In this document: piece after piece, positions 47,821-57,255 of the stretch | Position numbering within the stretch: the first letter of the stretch is position 1 | Layout: every line of letters starts with the position of its first letter | From: Bacillus infantis | GTDB lineage: Bacteria > Bacillota > Bacilli > Bacillales > Cytobacillaceae | Direction: 5' to 3' | Length of the DNA: 61,274 nucleotides | Assembly (NCBI RefSeq): GCF_020171945.1 | Contig: NZ_JAIVAP010000024.1 | Location: 1-61,274 of the forward strand | Position numbers and translations under genes: made by a program | Notes under the pieces: generated by a model | Database searches by the model: none | What the model was told of the DNA's origin: nothing | The model's input: the letters and a program-made list of their open reading frames with translations, nothing else

Positions 47821-48186
47821 ATGGCACGTATTGCTGGTGTAGATATTCCACGTGAAAAACGTGTAGTAATCTCATTGACTTACATTTATGGTATCGGTAA
47901 AAATACTGCTCAAAAGGTTTTGGCTGAAGCTGGTGTTTCTGAAGACACTCGCGTTCGCGACCTTACAGAAGATGAGCTTAACAAAATCCGTGAAGTAATC
48001 GACAGACTTAAAGTTGAAGGTGACCTTCGCCGTGAAGTTTCACTCAACATCAAGCGTCTTATGGAAATCGGTTCTTACCGCGGTCTTCGTCACCGCCGTG
48101 GCCTTCCTGTACGCGGACAGAACACTAAGAACAATGCCCGTACACGTAAAGGTCCTCGTAAGACTGTAGCTAACAAGAAGAAATAA
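47821..48186 (+). CDS. rpsM: 30S ribosomal protein S13
   Basis: A 121-residue head protein forming intersubunit bridges with L5 and 23S rRNA. Signature [20 protein letters not shown]; basic tail reaches the P site. AAGGAGGTG upstream. Confidence 0.97.
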   Translation: MARIAGVDIPREKRVVISLTYIYGIGKNTAQKVLAEAGVSEDTRVRDLTEDELNKIREVIDRLKVEGDLRREVSLNIKRLMEIGSYRGLRHRRGLPVRGQNTKNNARTRKGPRKTVANKKK

Positions 48187-48202
48187 TCGGTAAAGGAGGT
48201 AA

Positions 48203-48598
<396 letters not shown>

Positions 48599-48769
48599 TT
48601 TTTTCTGTATAGAATTTGTATCCTTGTCTATAATGGGTTATGATACAATTTTCCGTTATACAGAAACTTTATTCCAGTTGTTGTGCACAAACGGGAACGT
48701 ATACATGGGGGAATTTCGGCAGGCAGAAGCTAGCCGGGGTTTCGACGTTTTGAAGGAGGGTATATTTTG

Positions 48770-49714
48770 ATGATCGAAATAGAAAAACCAAAAATCGAAA
48801 CGGTTGAGATCAGCGATGATGCCAAGTATGGAAAGTTCGTCGTAGAGCCGCTTGAGCGTGGGTATGGTACTACTTTGGGTAACTCCTTACGTCGTATCCT
48901 TTTATCCTCACTCCCTGGTGCCGCTGTCACATCTATTCAAATTGATGGGGTACTTCATGAGTTCTCAACAATTGAAGGCGTCGTAGAAGATGTAACATCT
49001 GTAATCTTAAATATTAAAAAACTGGCTCTTAAAATCTATTCTGATGATGAAAAGACGCTGGAAATTGATATTCAAGGTGAAGGTGCGGTTACTGCAGCTG
49101 ACGTAACGCATGACAGTGATGTCGAGATCCTCAATCCGGATCTTCATATTGCTACCCTTGGGTCCAATGGGCACTTGCGCATGCGCTTGACTGCCAAAAG
49201 AGGACGCGGTTATACACCAGCTGATCAAAACAAGCGAGAAGATCAACCAATCGGTGTCATTCCTATCGATTCCATCTACACTCCAGTATCGCGTATTTCC
49301 TACCAGGTAGAAAATACACGCGTCGGGCAAATGACTAACTATGATAAGTTAACATTCGATGTATGGACTGATGGAAGCACTGGTCCACAAGATGCGGTTG
49401 CTCTTGGAGCGAAGATTTTAACTGAGCATTTAAATATCTTTGTCGGCCTTACTGACGAAGCGCAAAATGCTGAAATCATGGTTGAGAAAGAAGAGGACCA
49501 AAAGGAAAAAGTTCTTGAAATGACCATTGAAGAACTCGATCTTTCAGTCCGTTCATATAACTGCTTAAAGCGCGCAGGCATCAATACTGTTCAGGAATTG
49601 GCCAACAAGACCGAAGAGGATATGATGAAAGTCCGCAACCTTGGCAGAAAATCTCTTGAAGAGGTAAAACATAAATTAGAAGAGCTGGGATTAGGCTTAC
49701 GCAAGGATGACTGA
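48770..49714 (+). CDS. rpoA: RNA polymerase alpha subunit
   Basis: A 314-residue subunit, the same length as in B. subtilis. The N-terminal assembly domain ([18 protein letters not shown]) and the C-terminal domain with helix-hairpin-helix ([20 protein letters not shown]) for UP elements and activators are complete. ATG 48770 is preferred over the TTG one codon earlier, with GAAGGAGGG 12-20 nt upstream. The 170-nt spacer after rpsK has an extended -10 TGA-TACAAT (48641-48649) that may give rpoA extra transcription. Confidence 0.97.
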   Translation: MIEIEKPKIETVEISDDAKYGKFVVEPLERGYGTTLGNSLRRILLSSLPGAAVTSIQIDGVLHEFSTIEGVVEDVTSVILNIKKLALKIYSDDEKTLEIDIQGEGAVTAADVTHDSDVEILNPDLHIATLGSNGHLRMRLTAKRGRGYTPADQNKREDQPIGVIPIDSIYTPVSRISYQVENTRVGQMTNYDKLTFDVWTDGSTGPQDAVALGAKILTEHLNIFVGLTDEAQNAEIMVEKEEDQKEKVLEMTIEELDLSVRSYNCLKRAGINTVQELANKTEEDMMKVRNLGRKSLEEVKHKLEELGLGLRKDD

Positions 49715-49752
49715 TCTTAGGATCTATCACTCTTAGGCCTATCACCGACTGA

Positions 49753-50142
<390 letters not shown>

Positions 50143-50157
50143 TTGCTGCAGCAGACA

Positions 50158-50206
50158 ACAAGGGCGCTGGACAGTTTATCATGAACTTGTTCTTTGCCCT
50201 TTTTCT
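50158..50206 (+). terminator. Terminator after rplQ
   Basis: AAGGGC / GCCCTT closes a large loop with weaker internal pairing (GGACAG with TTGTTC), followed by TTTTT. Geometry is less compact than the other terminators. Confidence 0.65.
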
Positions 50207-50438
50207 GTAAAAGGCTTATCTTCCATTATCTTCATAAGCCTTATATTCAAGCCAAACACGAGCGTTACGATGAGCAAGATTCTGCTGTGCCTGAATGGGC
50301 CTCTCAGTGCAAGTTCCATACTGACGGATGCAGCATACGCATCCCGGACTTGTCTCGTCTAGCTCATGCACCTCTTCCGGACCTGTTTTATGCGCACAGA
50401 ATGATAATTCTGCAGCCGGAATGAGGTGCAGGCTTTTT
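50207..50438 (+). ncRNA. Hairpin-rich segment ending in a strong terminator (possible structured RNA)
   Basis: Four consecutive stems are visible: AAGGCTTAT / ATAAGCCTT (50211-50242), TCAGT / ACTGA (50304-50324), GGATGC / GCATCC (50326-50344), and a 14-bp stem TGCACCTCTTCCGG / CCGGAA-T-GAGGTGCA (50367-50430) that encloses a further AGAAT / ATTCT hairpin. The last is followed by GGC and six T. A 76-residue + strand ORF here (50194-50424) starts in the previous terminator and has no ribosome binding site, so I do not call it. It could be a small RNA or a leader. No known riboswitch class is recognised and no clear promoter was found. Confidence 0.45.
50367..50438 (+). terminator. Intrinsic terminator without an assigned gene
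   Basis: A 14-bp stem with one bulged T, a nested hairpin in the loop, then a run of six T. It lies over 200 nt after the rplQ terminator and 285 nt before ecfA1. Confidence 0.8.
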
Positions 50439-50586
50439 TATAAGTTCCAGTTTTTTTGGCAGAGAGCACAGATTAGAGAGGCAGCTAAAGCGATTATTGA
50501 GCTTTGATGCAATTAACGACACAAGCGCATATGTGCCGGCAGCCATCTGACTTCAGCTAATAATTCAATGTCTTCTGTAAATCAGG

Positions 50587-50611
50587 CTCGCCAAAAGGCG
50601 AGTTATTTTTA
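50587..50611 (+). terminator. Second terminator-like hairpin before ecfA1
   Basis: CTCGCC-AAAA-GGCGAG followed by TTATTTTTATTTT. The 50439-50586 stretch in front of it has one more stem (AAAGC / GCTTT near 50490) and no ORF. The 50612-50722 stretch up to ecfA1 holds only the ribosome binding site GAGAGGAGG. Confidence 0.7.
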
Positions 50612-50722
50612 TTTTCGGGAGATAAATTATGCAATGACCCATCCCTTTTAAAAGGCAGGCGCTGATGCTGTGAAGTCAGGGCTGTATATGCAGCTGCTAG
50701 AAGAGCAGAGAGGAGGATCCCT

Positions 50723-51562
50723 ATGTCAAATCCACTTGTTCAATTAGAAAACATTTCTTTTCAATATGATGCCGGCAGCCAGTATGCCCTAAGAAACGTT
50801 TCCTTTAACATACATGAAGGAGAATGGCTTGCCATTGTCGGTCACAACGGATCAGGCAAGTCTACATTGGCCAAGCTGTTAAATGGTCTGCAGTATGCCC
50901 AGGAAGGCAGGATCCTGGTGAAGGGGACTGAACTGACAGAAGAGACCGTCTGGGAAGTCAGAAGGGCTGTAGGGATGGTCTTCCAGAATCCCGATAACCA
51001 GTTTGTCGGAACAACGGTGCAGGATGATGTGGCTTTTGGTTTAGAAAACAATGGTGTCCCGCAGGAAGATATGAAAGAAAGAGTGAGTTCCTCATTAGAG
51101 ATGGTCAATATGGGCCAATTTCTAGATCAAGAGCCGCACCATCTTTCAGGCGGCCAGAAACAAAGGGTTGCCATTGCAGGGGTTATCGCCCTGCGGCCTT
51201 CGCTGATCATATTGGATGAAGCTACAAGCATGCTGGACCCCCGCGGAAGAGAAGAGGTCCTGAAGACGGTAAGAGAGTTAAAGAGCGAGCATCAGATGAC
51301 GGTTATTTCCATCACGCATGATCTCGAAGAGGCGGCCAAGGCAGACCGGATCATCGTCATGAACCAGGGGCAATTATACAGGGAAGGCACACCCGAGGAG
51401 ATCTTCCAGATGGATGAGGAGCTCGTAAAGCTCGGCCTGGACATCCCATTCCCAGTAAAGATGAGCAAGGCACTGCGTGAAAAAGGGCTGCCCATCCCGA
51501 AATTTTACTTAACAGAAGAAGAGTTGGTGGAAGAGCTATGGACATCTCACTCCAAAATGTAG
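50723..51562 (+). CDS. ecfA1: ECF transporter energy-coupling ATPase EcfA1
   Basis: A 279-residue ABC ATPase of the energy-coupling-factor type, which powers uptake of vitamins through interchangeable S components. Walker [10 protein letters not shown] (40-48), Q-loop FQNPDNQF, signature LSGGQKQRV (about 141-149), Walker [11 protein letters not shown] and H-loop SITHD are complete. It overlaps ecfA2 by 25 nt. GAGAGGAGG upstream of the ATG. Confidence 0.95.
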   Translation: MSNPLVQLENISFQYDAGSQYALRNVSFNIHEGEWLAIVGHNGSGKSTLAKLLNGLQYAQEGRILVKGTELTEETVWEVRRAVGMVFQNPDNQFVGTTVQDDVAFGLENNGVPQEDMKERVSSSLEMVNMGQFLDQEPHHLSGGQKQRVAIAGVIALRPSLIILDEATSMLDPRGREEVLKTVRELKSEHQMTVISITHDLEEAAKADRIIVMNQGQLYREGTPEEIFQMDEELVKLGLDIPFPVKMSKALREKGLPIPKFYLTEEELVEELWTSHSKM

Positions 51563-52407
51563 AGCATAGATACCAGATAAACACTCCATTTGAGCGCCTG
51601 GCCATCCAGGATGTATCGATTGATATCCCAGCAGGCACCTATCTTGCCCTAATCGGCCATACCGGTTCAGGCAAATCTACTGTCCTTCAGCACTTGAATG
51701 CCCTTTTAAAGCCGACAAAAGGGAGTGTAAGAATAGGGGACAGGGTGCTCAATGCCGGGAAAAAGGAGAAAAACCTCAAGGCAGTCCGCCAAAAGGTAGG
51801 GATTGTCTTTCAATTCCCCGAGCATCAGCTTTTCGAAGAAACAGTCGAAAAGGATATCTGCTTCGGACCGATGAACTTTGGCGTCAGTGAAACTGAGGCT
51901 AAGGAAAGGGCAAGAAAGGCAATTATTCAGGTTGGCCTGACCGAGTCCATACTTGAGAAGTCTCCTTTCGATCTATCCGGCGGCCAAATGCGGAGAGTGG
52001 CCATTGCCGGGGTGCTTGCCATGAACCCGGATGTAATTGTTTTGGATGAACCAACAGCAGGTCTGGACCCGCGCGGGCGGAAAGAGATCATGGAGATGTT
52101 CTATTCGCTCCATAAGGAAAGGGGCCTTTCCACTATCCTGGTGACCCACAGCATGGAGGACGCTGCTGCCTACGCCGATCAGATTGTGATCATGCATAAA
52201 GGCGAGGTATACAGAAAAGGCATTCCGGTAGAAATTTTTGCGGATCCGGCGGGACTTCTTGAGCTCGGCCTGGATGTTCCGGAGGTTGTCAAATTTCAGC
52301 AGAAGTTCGAGAAGGCATTCGGAGTGAAGCTCGAAAGGACCTGCCTGACGATGGAGCAGCTGACAGAAGCGATCGCAGATGCTGTGAAGCGGGGTGACGC
52401 CAAATGA
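51538..52407 (+). CDS. ecfA2: ECF transporter energy-coupling ATPase EcfA2
   Basis: A 289-residue paralogue of EcfA1; the two form the ATPase heterodimer. Walker [10 protein letters not shown] (about 40-48), FQFPEHQLF at the Q-loop, signature LSGGQMRRV (about 147-155), Walker [11 protein letters not shown] and H-loop LVTHSM. GGTGGAAGAG lies before its ATG within the ecfA1 end. It overlaps ecfT by 4 nt (ATGA). Confidence 0.95.
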   Translation: MDISLQNVEHRYQINTPFERLAIQDVSIDIPAGTYLALIGHTGSGKSTVLQHLNALLKPTKGSVRIGDRVLNAGKKEKNLKAVRQKVGIVFQFPEHQLFEETVEKDICFGPMNFGVSETEAKERARKAIIQVGLTESILEKSPFDLSGGQMRRVAIAGVLAMNPDVIVLDEPTAGLDPRGRKEIMEMFYSLHKERGLSTILVTHSMEDAAAYADQIVIMHKGEVYRKGIPVEIFADPAGLLELGLDVPEVVKFQQKFEKAFGVKLERTCLTMEQLTEAIADAVKRGDAK

Positions 52408-53201
52408 TGGAGAAAATGATCTTTGGCCGCTATGTGCCGGCCGACTCAGTCCTTCACCGGATGGATCCCCGTGCCAAGCTTGCCATTATCTTTTTATTTG
52501 TATGTGTCGTCTTTTTGGCCAATAATGTCCTGACTTATGCCATCCTCACTGTCTATACGCTGATGATGGTCAGTTCATCCAAGGTGCCTGCCAGATTCAT
52601 TTATATGGGGCTGCGGCCGGTGCTGTGGCTTGTGCTTTTCACCCTGCTGCTGCATGTATTCATGACAAAGGGCGGAGAGGTCATCCTCGATCTTGGCTGG
52701 CTGAAAATATATGAAGAAGGCCTGAAGCAGGGTCTGTTCATTTCTATGCGCTTTTTCCTGCTGATCATGATGACGTCGCTATTAACCCTGACGACGACCC
52801 CCATTGAAATTACAGATGGGCTGGAAAGCCTGCTGGGTCCTTTAAACAAGGTGAAGTTCCCTGTCCATGAGCTGGCTCTGATGATGTCGATTTCGCTTCG
52901 GTTCATCCCGACCCTTATGCAGGAAACAGATAAGATCATGAAGGCGCAGACTGCCAGGGGAGTCGATTTTTCAGGCGGGCCGATCAAGGACCGTGTAAAA
53001 TCGATCATCCCGCTGCTGATCCCTTTATTCGTCAGCTCATTCAAACGCGCTGAGGAGCTTGCCACTGCAATGGAGGCAAGAGGCTACCGCGGAGGGGAAG
53101 GCAGAACGAAGTACCGGCAGCTGAACTGGAGCACAAGGGACACCCTTATGCTGGTCCTGCTCCTGGCCGTTGCGGCACTGCTTGCTGTATTCCGCACATA
53201 A
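52404..53201 (+). CDS. ecfT: ECF transporter transmembrane subunit EcfT
   Basis: A 265-residue membrane protein with about six hydrophobic segments. It couples the EcfA1/A2 ATPases to substrate-binding S proteins encoded elsewhere. The two coupling-helix signatures with an Ala-Arg-Gly core appear as QTARGVDFSGG and MEARGYRGGEGR. Housekeeping group II ECF module shared by many S components. Confidence 0.95.
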   Translation: MMEKMIFGRYVPADSVLHRMDPRAKLAIIFLFVCVVFLANNVLTYAILTVYTLMMVSSSKVPARFIYMGLRPVLWLVLFTLLLHVFMTKGGEVILDLGWLKIYEEGLKQGLFISMRFFLLIMMTSLLTLTTTPIEITDGLESLLGPLNKVKFPVHELALMMSISLRFIPTLMQETDKIMKAQTARGVDFSGGPIKDRVKSIIPLLIPLFVSSFKRAEELATAMEARGYRGGEGRTKYRQLNWSTRDTLMLVLLLAVAALLAVFRT

Positions 53202-53213
53202 TGGGGTGAAAAA

Positions 53214-53951
53214 ATGCAAAGATTCAAATGCAAGATTGCCTATGACGGCTCACAGTTCTCCGGCTACCAGGTGCAGCCGGGAAAGCGGACGGTGCAGCTG
53301 GAAGTGGAAAGGGCATTGGCCAAAATCCATAAAGGAAACCCGGTAAAGATTTTTGCCTCCGGCAGGACTGACGCCGGGGTGCATGCTAGAGGGCAGGTCA
53401 TCCACTTTGACTCGCCGCTCGCCATTCCAGAGGACAGATGGGTGACAGCCCTGAATTCCCTCCTTCCGAAGGACATCGCCGTGGAGAGCGCTGAGAAGGC
53501 CGCTGAAGGCTTTCATGCCCGCTTTGATGCAAACGGGAAGGAATACCGCTATTTTATCTACAGAGGGAAAATACGCAGCCCGTTTGAGCGGCACTATGCC
53601 TATCACTACCCTCATCACATTGATATCGGAGCGATGAGGGAAGCGGCAGAGCATCTTCTCGGCACCCACGACTTCTCAAGCTTCTGCGCCTCCAAAACAG
53701 ACGTAGAGGACAAAGTAAGGGAAATCAGGAAGGTTCGTGTCGAGGAAGCGGGGGAGATGCTGGAGCTTCATTTTACGGGCAGCGGTTTTCTGTATAATAT
53801 GGTCCGCATCCTGACTGGCACACTCCTTGAGGCAGGCGCAGGAACAAGAGAGCCGGGGAGCATCCCGGAAATCATATCAGGCAGAGACAGGAGCCTGGCA
53901 GGCAAGACAGCTCCTGCCGAGGGATTATATCTGTGGAAGGTATTTTACTAA
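53214..53951 (+). CDS. truA: tRNA pseudouridine(38-40) synthase
   Basis: A 245-residue enzyme that isomerises uridines 38-40 in the anticodon stem-loop. The catalytic aspartate is D53 in SGRTDAGVHARGQ. The GSGFLYNMVRI motif near the C-terminus is typical. AATGGGGTG lies before the ATG. It follows ecfT by 12 nt. Confidence 0.96.
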   Translation: MQRFKCKIAYDGSQFSGYQVQPGKRTVQLEVERALAKIHKGNPVKIFASGRTDAGVHARGQVIHFDSPLAIPEDRWVTALNSLLPKDIAVESAEKAAEGFHARFDANGKEYRYFIYRGKIRSPFERHYAYHYPHHIDIGAMREAAEHLLGTHDFSSFCASKTDVEDKVREIRKVRVEEAGEMLELHFTGSGFLYNMVRILTGTLLEAGAGTREPGSIPEIISGRDRSLAGKTAPAEGLYLWKVFY

Positions 53952-54009
53952 AGGGGAAAAAGGAAAAAATTATTTTTTTCAAAACAACTAAACCTGGCGT
54001 AACATTCCC

Positions 54010-54038
54010 TTGACATTGTACTATATAGGATATATCAT
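54010..54038 (+). promoter_or_regulatory. SigA promoter of rplM-rpsI
   Basis: TTGACA (54010-54015), a 17-bp spacer and TATCAT (54033-54038). Confidence 0.75.
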
Positions 54039-54044
54039 AATATG

Positions 54045-54100
54045 GTATGTATTTTAACCCCACAAATAAGCCCCGGAACTTATCTGTGTGATAATATACG
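54045..54100 (+). promoter_or_regulatory. Putative L13 leader
   Basis: In the leader between promoter and rplM, CACA-A-ATAAG (54061-54070) pairs with CTTAT-C-TGTG (54079-54088) around an 8-nt loop, preceded by AACCCC. Position and form resemble the Firmicute L13 leader expected to bind L13. Identification is by memory and not by model search. Confidence 0.55.
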
Positions 54101-54145
54101 AAATCAAAGAACATGAATATGATTGATTATTTAGGAGGGAAATCC

Positions 54146-54580
54146 ATGCGTACGTTTATGGCTAACGCAAACAATATCGAGCGTAAATGGTATGTTGTTG
54201 ACGCTGAAGGCAAGACTCTAGGTCGCCTTGCAAGTGAAGTAGCAGCAGTCCTGCGCGGCAAAAATAAACCAACTTTCACACCGCACGTTGACACTGGTGA
54301 CAATGTGATCATCATCAACGCTGAGAAAATCGAACTGACAGGTAAGAAGCTTACTGACAAGATCTATTACCGTCACACAATGCACCCAGGCGGTCTTAAA
54401 ACAAGAACTGCTCTTGAGATGCGTACAAACTATCCTGTGAAAATGCTTGAGCTTGCTATCAAAGGCATGCTTCCAAAGAATTCACTTGGCCGTCAAATGT
54501 TCAAAAAGTTACACGTATATGCTGGCAGCGAACATCCGCACCAAGCACAACAACCTGAAGTTTACGAACTTCGTGGATAA
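54146..54580 (+). CDS. rplM: 50S ribosomal protein L13
   Basis: A 144-residue early-assembly protein, within one residue of B. subtilis L13. Signature [18 protein letters not shown] and [21 protein letters not shown] 54146 follows TTAGGAGGG; the 11-residue longer reading is rejected. Confidence 0.97.
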   Translation: MRTFMANANNIERKWYVVDAEGKTLGRLASEVAAVLRGKNKPTFTPHVDTGDNVIIINAEKIELTGKKLTDKIYYRHTMHPGGLKTRTALEMRTNYPVKMLELAIKGMLPKNSLGRQMFKKLHVYAGSEHPHQAQQPEVYELRG

Positions 54581-54602
54581 TTTTTAAAGGGAGGTTATTA
54601 TC

Positions 54603-54995
54603 TTGGCACAAGTTCAATATATCGGTACTGGTCGTCGTAAAAGCTCCGTTGCCCGTGTTCGTTTAGTTCCTGGCGATGGCAAAATCATCATCAATGGTCG
54701 TGAGATCGAAAGCTACATCCCATTCGCAGCTTTGCGTGAAGTAGTTAAGCAGCCGCTTGTTGCTACTGAAACACTAAACAGCTACGATATCCTAGTAAAC
54801 GTTAATGGCGGTGGATACACTGGCCAAGCTGGCGCAATCCGTCACGGCATCGCTCGTGCATTGCTTCAAGCTGATCCGGAATTCCGTCCAACATTAAAGC
54901 GCGCTGGACTATTGACTCGTGACGCACGTATGAAAGAGCGTAAGAAATACGGTCTTAAAGGTGCTCGTCGTGCTCCTCAGTTCTCAAAGCGTTAA
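54603..54995 (+). CDS. rpsI: 30S ribosomal protein S9
   Basis: A 130-residue head protein whose C-terminal tail ([11 protein letters not shown]) touches the P-site tRNA. TTG start at 54603 after AAAGGGAGG gives [19 protein letters not shown]. Co-transcribed with rplM. Confidence 0.97.
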   Translation: MAQVQYIGTGRRKSSVARVRLVPGDGKIIINGREIESYIPFAALREVVKQPLVATETLNSYDILVNVNGGGYTGQAGAIRHGIARALLQADPEFRPTLKRAGLLTRDARMKERKKYGLKGARRAPQFSKR

Positions 54996-55010
54996 TCTTT
55001 ACTCTATCAA

Positions 55011-55043
55011 AGGCTCCCAGGCTTATGTCTGGGGGTCTTTTTT
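55011..55043 (+). terminator. Terminator after rpsI
   Basis: GCTCCCAG / CTGGGGGT stem with an 8-nt loop, then CTTTTTT. Confidence 0.88.
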
Positions 55044-55089
55044 GCTGTCTGTGCAAAGAGTCATCCATAGCTTTTGAAAAATGATTGGC

Positions 55090-55158
55090 CTTCATCCGCG
55101 CTATTCTCTGTCAAAATTGCCAGTGCTTTCTTGAATGACACCCATTGGGCGGATGAAG
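55090..55158. repeat. 10-bp inverted repeat before the DUF2521 gene
   Basis: CTTCATCCGC (55090-55099) and GCGGATGAAG (55149-55158) are perfectly complementary, 49 bp apart, in the leader. It could be an operator or a long-range stem; no T-run follows. Confidence 0.55.
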
Positions 55159-55184
55159 ACTATCTTTAAGGGGTGAAGAAAGCT

Positions 55185-55628
55185 GTGAGTGTGATTACAA
55201 CCTTTACAGATAAACAGCGTGAAAAGCAGATCAAATATGAAAAAACGGTCCTGAAGGACATTTCGATAAAATCTCTGAAGGAAAGCGTCAAACAGCATTT
55301 TGGAAGTATAAGGTTCACGTCGGGGCTCCTGCTGAATACTGGGGTGGAGGAGGCCTGTTATGATGTCGCAATCGAAGCCTACCTCCTTGGCGCCCATTTC
55401 AGCCGGTTCGGCTATTATGGAGAAGGCGTCGAACAGGTTCTCGAAAGATGCAGGAGCGAGGAAAAGCATTTTGTTGATACGCTCTACAACTTCCTCCTAT
55501 ACTGGGGGAGCGGAGAAGAAGCGGCCGCGAACGAGTCGCTGGCTGGCACCTGTGAGCATTATGTGCGCCACTGGTGGATGGAAGGATTTCAAAAAGGCCA
55601 GCGGCGGCATAAGCTGAGGCTCCATTGA
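55185..55628 (+). CDS. DUF2521 family protein (YbaK-like)
   Basis: A 147-residue protein of unknown function, matching B. subtilis YbaK in length and in blocks such as VAIEAYLLG, FGYYGE and HWWMEGF near the C-terminus, which ends KLRLH. No signal peptide or membrane segment. I chose GTG 55185: AAGGGGTGAAG lies 8 nt upstream, and the in-frame GTG at 55173 lies within that Shine-Dalgarno. Its place before cwlD is conserved. Confidence 0.82.
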   Translation: MSVITTFTDKQREKQIKYEKTVLKDISIKSLKESVKQHFGSIRFTSGLLLNTGVEEACYDVAIEAYLLGAHFSRFGYYGEGVEQVLERCRSEEKHFVDTLYNFLLYWGSGEEAAANESLAGTCEHYVRHWWMEGFQKGQRRHKLRLH

Positions 55629-55644
55629 TCTCTCTAAAGATGTT

Positions 55645-55701
55645 CTAACCCCCTCCCTTGTCCCATATATATGAATGAGGACAAGCGGAGGGATGGGTTA
55701 G
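55645..55701 (+). promoter_or_regulatory. Long hairpin covering the cwlD ribosome binding site
   Basis: CTAACCC-CCTCCC-TTGTCC (55645-55663) pairs with GGACAA-(GC)-GGAGGG-(AT)-GGGTTAG (55679-55701): 19 bp with two 2-nt bulges and a 15-nt loop. The GGAGGG Shine-Dalgarno (55687-55692) is inside the 3' arm and the cwlD ATG is 4 nt after it. The loop CATATATATGAATGA also looks like a sporulation -10. Confidence 0.75.
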
Positions 55702-55705
55702 GACG

Positions 55706-56425
55706 ATGAAGCGAAAACTGCAGATGGCTGCTTTTGCAGCCGGCCTTATAATCCTATTTTTAATCTTTCGATACGATTTTCTTGAAAATAACTCCTGGAA
55801 GTCATGGAATTTGCCGCTCACAGGCGAAATCATTCTCCTGGATCCAGGACATGGCGGACCGGACGGCGGAGCCGGGGACTCAAATGCTTTAGAAAAGGAT
55901 ATCGCATTGAACGTCTCCTTAAAGGTCAGGGACTATCTGCAAGAGCAGGGAGCGCTTGTCATTATGACAAGAGAAGATGACCGTGACCTGGCTCCGGAGG
56001 GTACAAAAGGATACAGCAGGAGGAAAGTGGAGGATCTGAAGCAGCGGCTTAAAATGATTAATGAATCCGAGGCAGACTTTTTCCTGAGCATCCACCTGAA
56101 TTCCATTCCATCTGCCCGCTGGAGCGGTGCACAGACCTTCTATGCCCCGCAGATTAAGGAGAATGCTGCAGCAGCCAAGTTCATTCAGGATGAGCTGCGC
56201 AGAAACCTGGAAAACACAGAAAGAAGAGCCAAGCCGATCAGCCATGTGTATATCCTGAAATACGCCAAAAAGCCGGGCGCCCTGGTCGAAATCGGCTTCC
56301 TCTCCAACCCGGGAGAAAAAGCAAGGCTGAAAACAGATGACTACCAGGAAAAAGTGGCAGCATCCATCTATAACGGAGTCTTGCGCTACTTTACGAATGA
56401 AGAAGAGCTGGTAGAGCCAGAATAA
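55706..56425 (+). CDS. cwlD: N-acetylmuramoyl-L-alanine amidase CwlD (spore cortex)
   Basis: A 239-residue zinc amidase that, with a deacetylase, makes muramic-delta-lactam in the spore cortex, the mark read by germination lytic enzymes. A signal/anchor helix spans about 7-23. Amidase_3 motifs: LLDPGHGGPDGGAG (zinc His), NALEKDIALNV (Glu), FFLSIHLNSIP (His) and LVEIGFLSNPGE (catalytic Glu). The start sits just past a hairpin that covers the ribosome binding site. In B. subtilis it is controlled by SigE and SigG. Confidence 0.94.
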   Translation: MKRKLQMAAFAAGLIILFLIFRYDFLENNSWKSWNLPLTGEIILLDPGHGGPDGGAGDSNALEKDIALNVSLKVRDYLQEQGALVIMTREDDRDLAPEGTKGYSRRKVEDLKQRLKMINESEADFFLSIHLNSIPSARWSGAQTFYAPQIKENAAAAKFIQDELRRNLENTERRAKPISHVYILKYAKKPGALVEIGFLSNPGEKARLKTDDYQEKVAASIYNGVLRYFTNEEELVEPE

Positions 56426-56426
56426 A

Positions 56427-56456
56427 GGGGCATCCTTCGGGATGCTCTTTTTTTAT
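56427..56456 (+). terminator. Terminator after cwlD
   Basis: GGGGCATCC-TTCG-GGATGCTC followed by seven T; compact UUCG tetraloop stem. Confidence 0.92.
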
Positions 56457-56529
56457 GGAGAGAATGAGACTGCGGAGGGTGTCTTTACTTTAGCAGGCTG
56501 GCCAGGAGAGTCATGGGAGTTGTTGGTCA

Positions 56530-56815
56530 TGTATCGATAGGGGATTGCATGACAGGCTTGTGTCGGGCTTGGTCTAAGAAGGTGGCTAATTGATGCAAGA
56601 GAAGCGCGAGGGGAGCAGGCTCATGTATAGAAAGGCGGCTAATCGATGCAAGAGAGGGGGGGTGAGAGCTGTCTCATGTATAGAAAGGTGGCTAATCGAT
56701 GCAAGAGAGGGATGATGAGAGCTGTCTCATGTATAGAAAGGCGGCTAATCGATGCAAGAGAGGAATTATGAGAGCAGGCTCATGAATAGAATGGGTCTCA
56801 ACGATGCATGAAGGG
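56530..56815. repeat. Tandem array, 53-bp unit
   Basis: GGCTAAT-C/T-GATGCAAGAGA recurs at 56584, 56637, 56690 and 56743, exactly 53 bp apart, with degenerate units on both sides (about 56530 and 56796). The second half of the unit, TCATG-T-ATAGAAAGG, is also conserved, and a small stem TGAGA / TCTCA appears in two copies. No ORF runs through it. Between 56457 and 56529 nothing is recognised. Confidence 0.85.
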
Positions 56816-56880
56816 TGGTTAGCATTTTTTCATATATTGGATGTACAAGGCAGGCTGCGTTCTATAGAAAGTTTTCCCTA

Positions 56881-57255
56881 CAGTTCCGGCTCTTTGCCCC
56901 TCGAGTCATAAGCGAAAAAAGGATCCGAGGCAAAGGGCAGCCTCAGCTCCTTTCCCGTCTTATGCTTGTCGGAACAGAACAGTCGCCTCCGCTTTTCGTA
57001 TTGTCCAGTTCCGGCTCCTTGCCCCTCGAGTCATAAGCCAAGAAAGAATCTGAGGCAAAGGGCAGCCTCAGCTCCTTTCTTGGCTTATGCTTGTCGGGTC
57101 AGAACAGTCGCCTCCACATTTCGGATTGTCCAGCTCCGGCTCCTTGTTCCTCGAGTCATAAGCCAGAAAAGAATCAAAGGCAAAGGGCGGCCTTTGCTTC
57201 TTTCCCGTCTTATGCTTGTCGGAACAGAACAGTCGCCTCCGCTTTTCGGGCTATG
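56881..57255. repeat. Three tandem copies of a 125-bp hairpin element
   Basis: The unit begins CAG-T/C-TCCGGCTCCTTG at 56881, 57006 and 57131, exactly 125 bp apart, and ends CAGTCGCCTCC...TTTCG. Each copy holds two 25-nt arms starting CATAAG and ending CTTATG around an 8-nt AAAGGGC-A/G loop (arms 56907-56931 with 56940-56964, then +125 and +250). Arm complementarity is about 18, 23 and 21 of 25. Similar dispersed intergenic repeats exist in other Bacillus genomes to my memory. Short ORFs over it are incidental. Confidence 0.88.

Noticed and set aside
50194-50424. 76-residue + strand ORF before ecfA1
   Set aside because: It starts in the rplQ terminator tail, lacks a ribosome binding site, has no recognisable similarity, and ends inside a terminator stem.
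56530-57255. CRISPR array
   Set aside because: The periods (53 and 125 bp) have no short-repeat/unique-spacer pattern and no cas genes are nearby.
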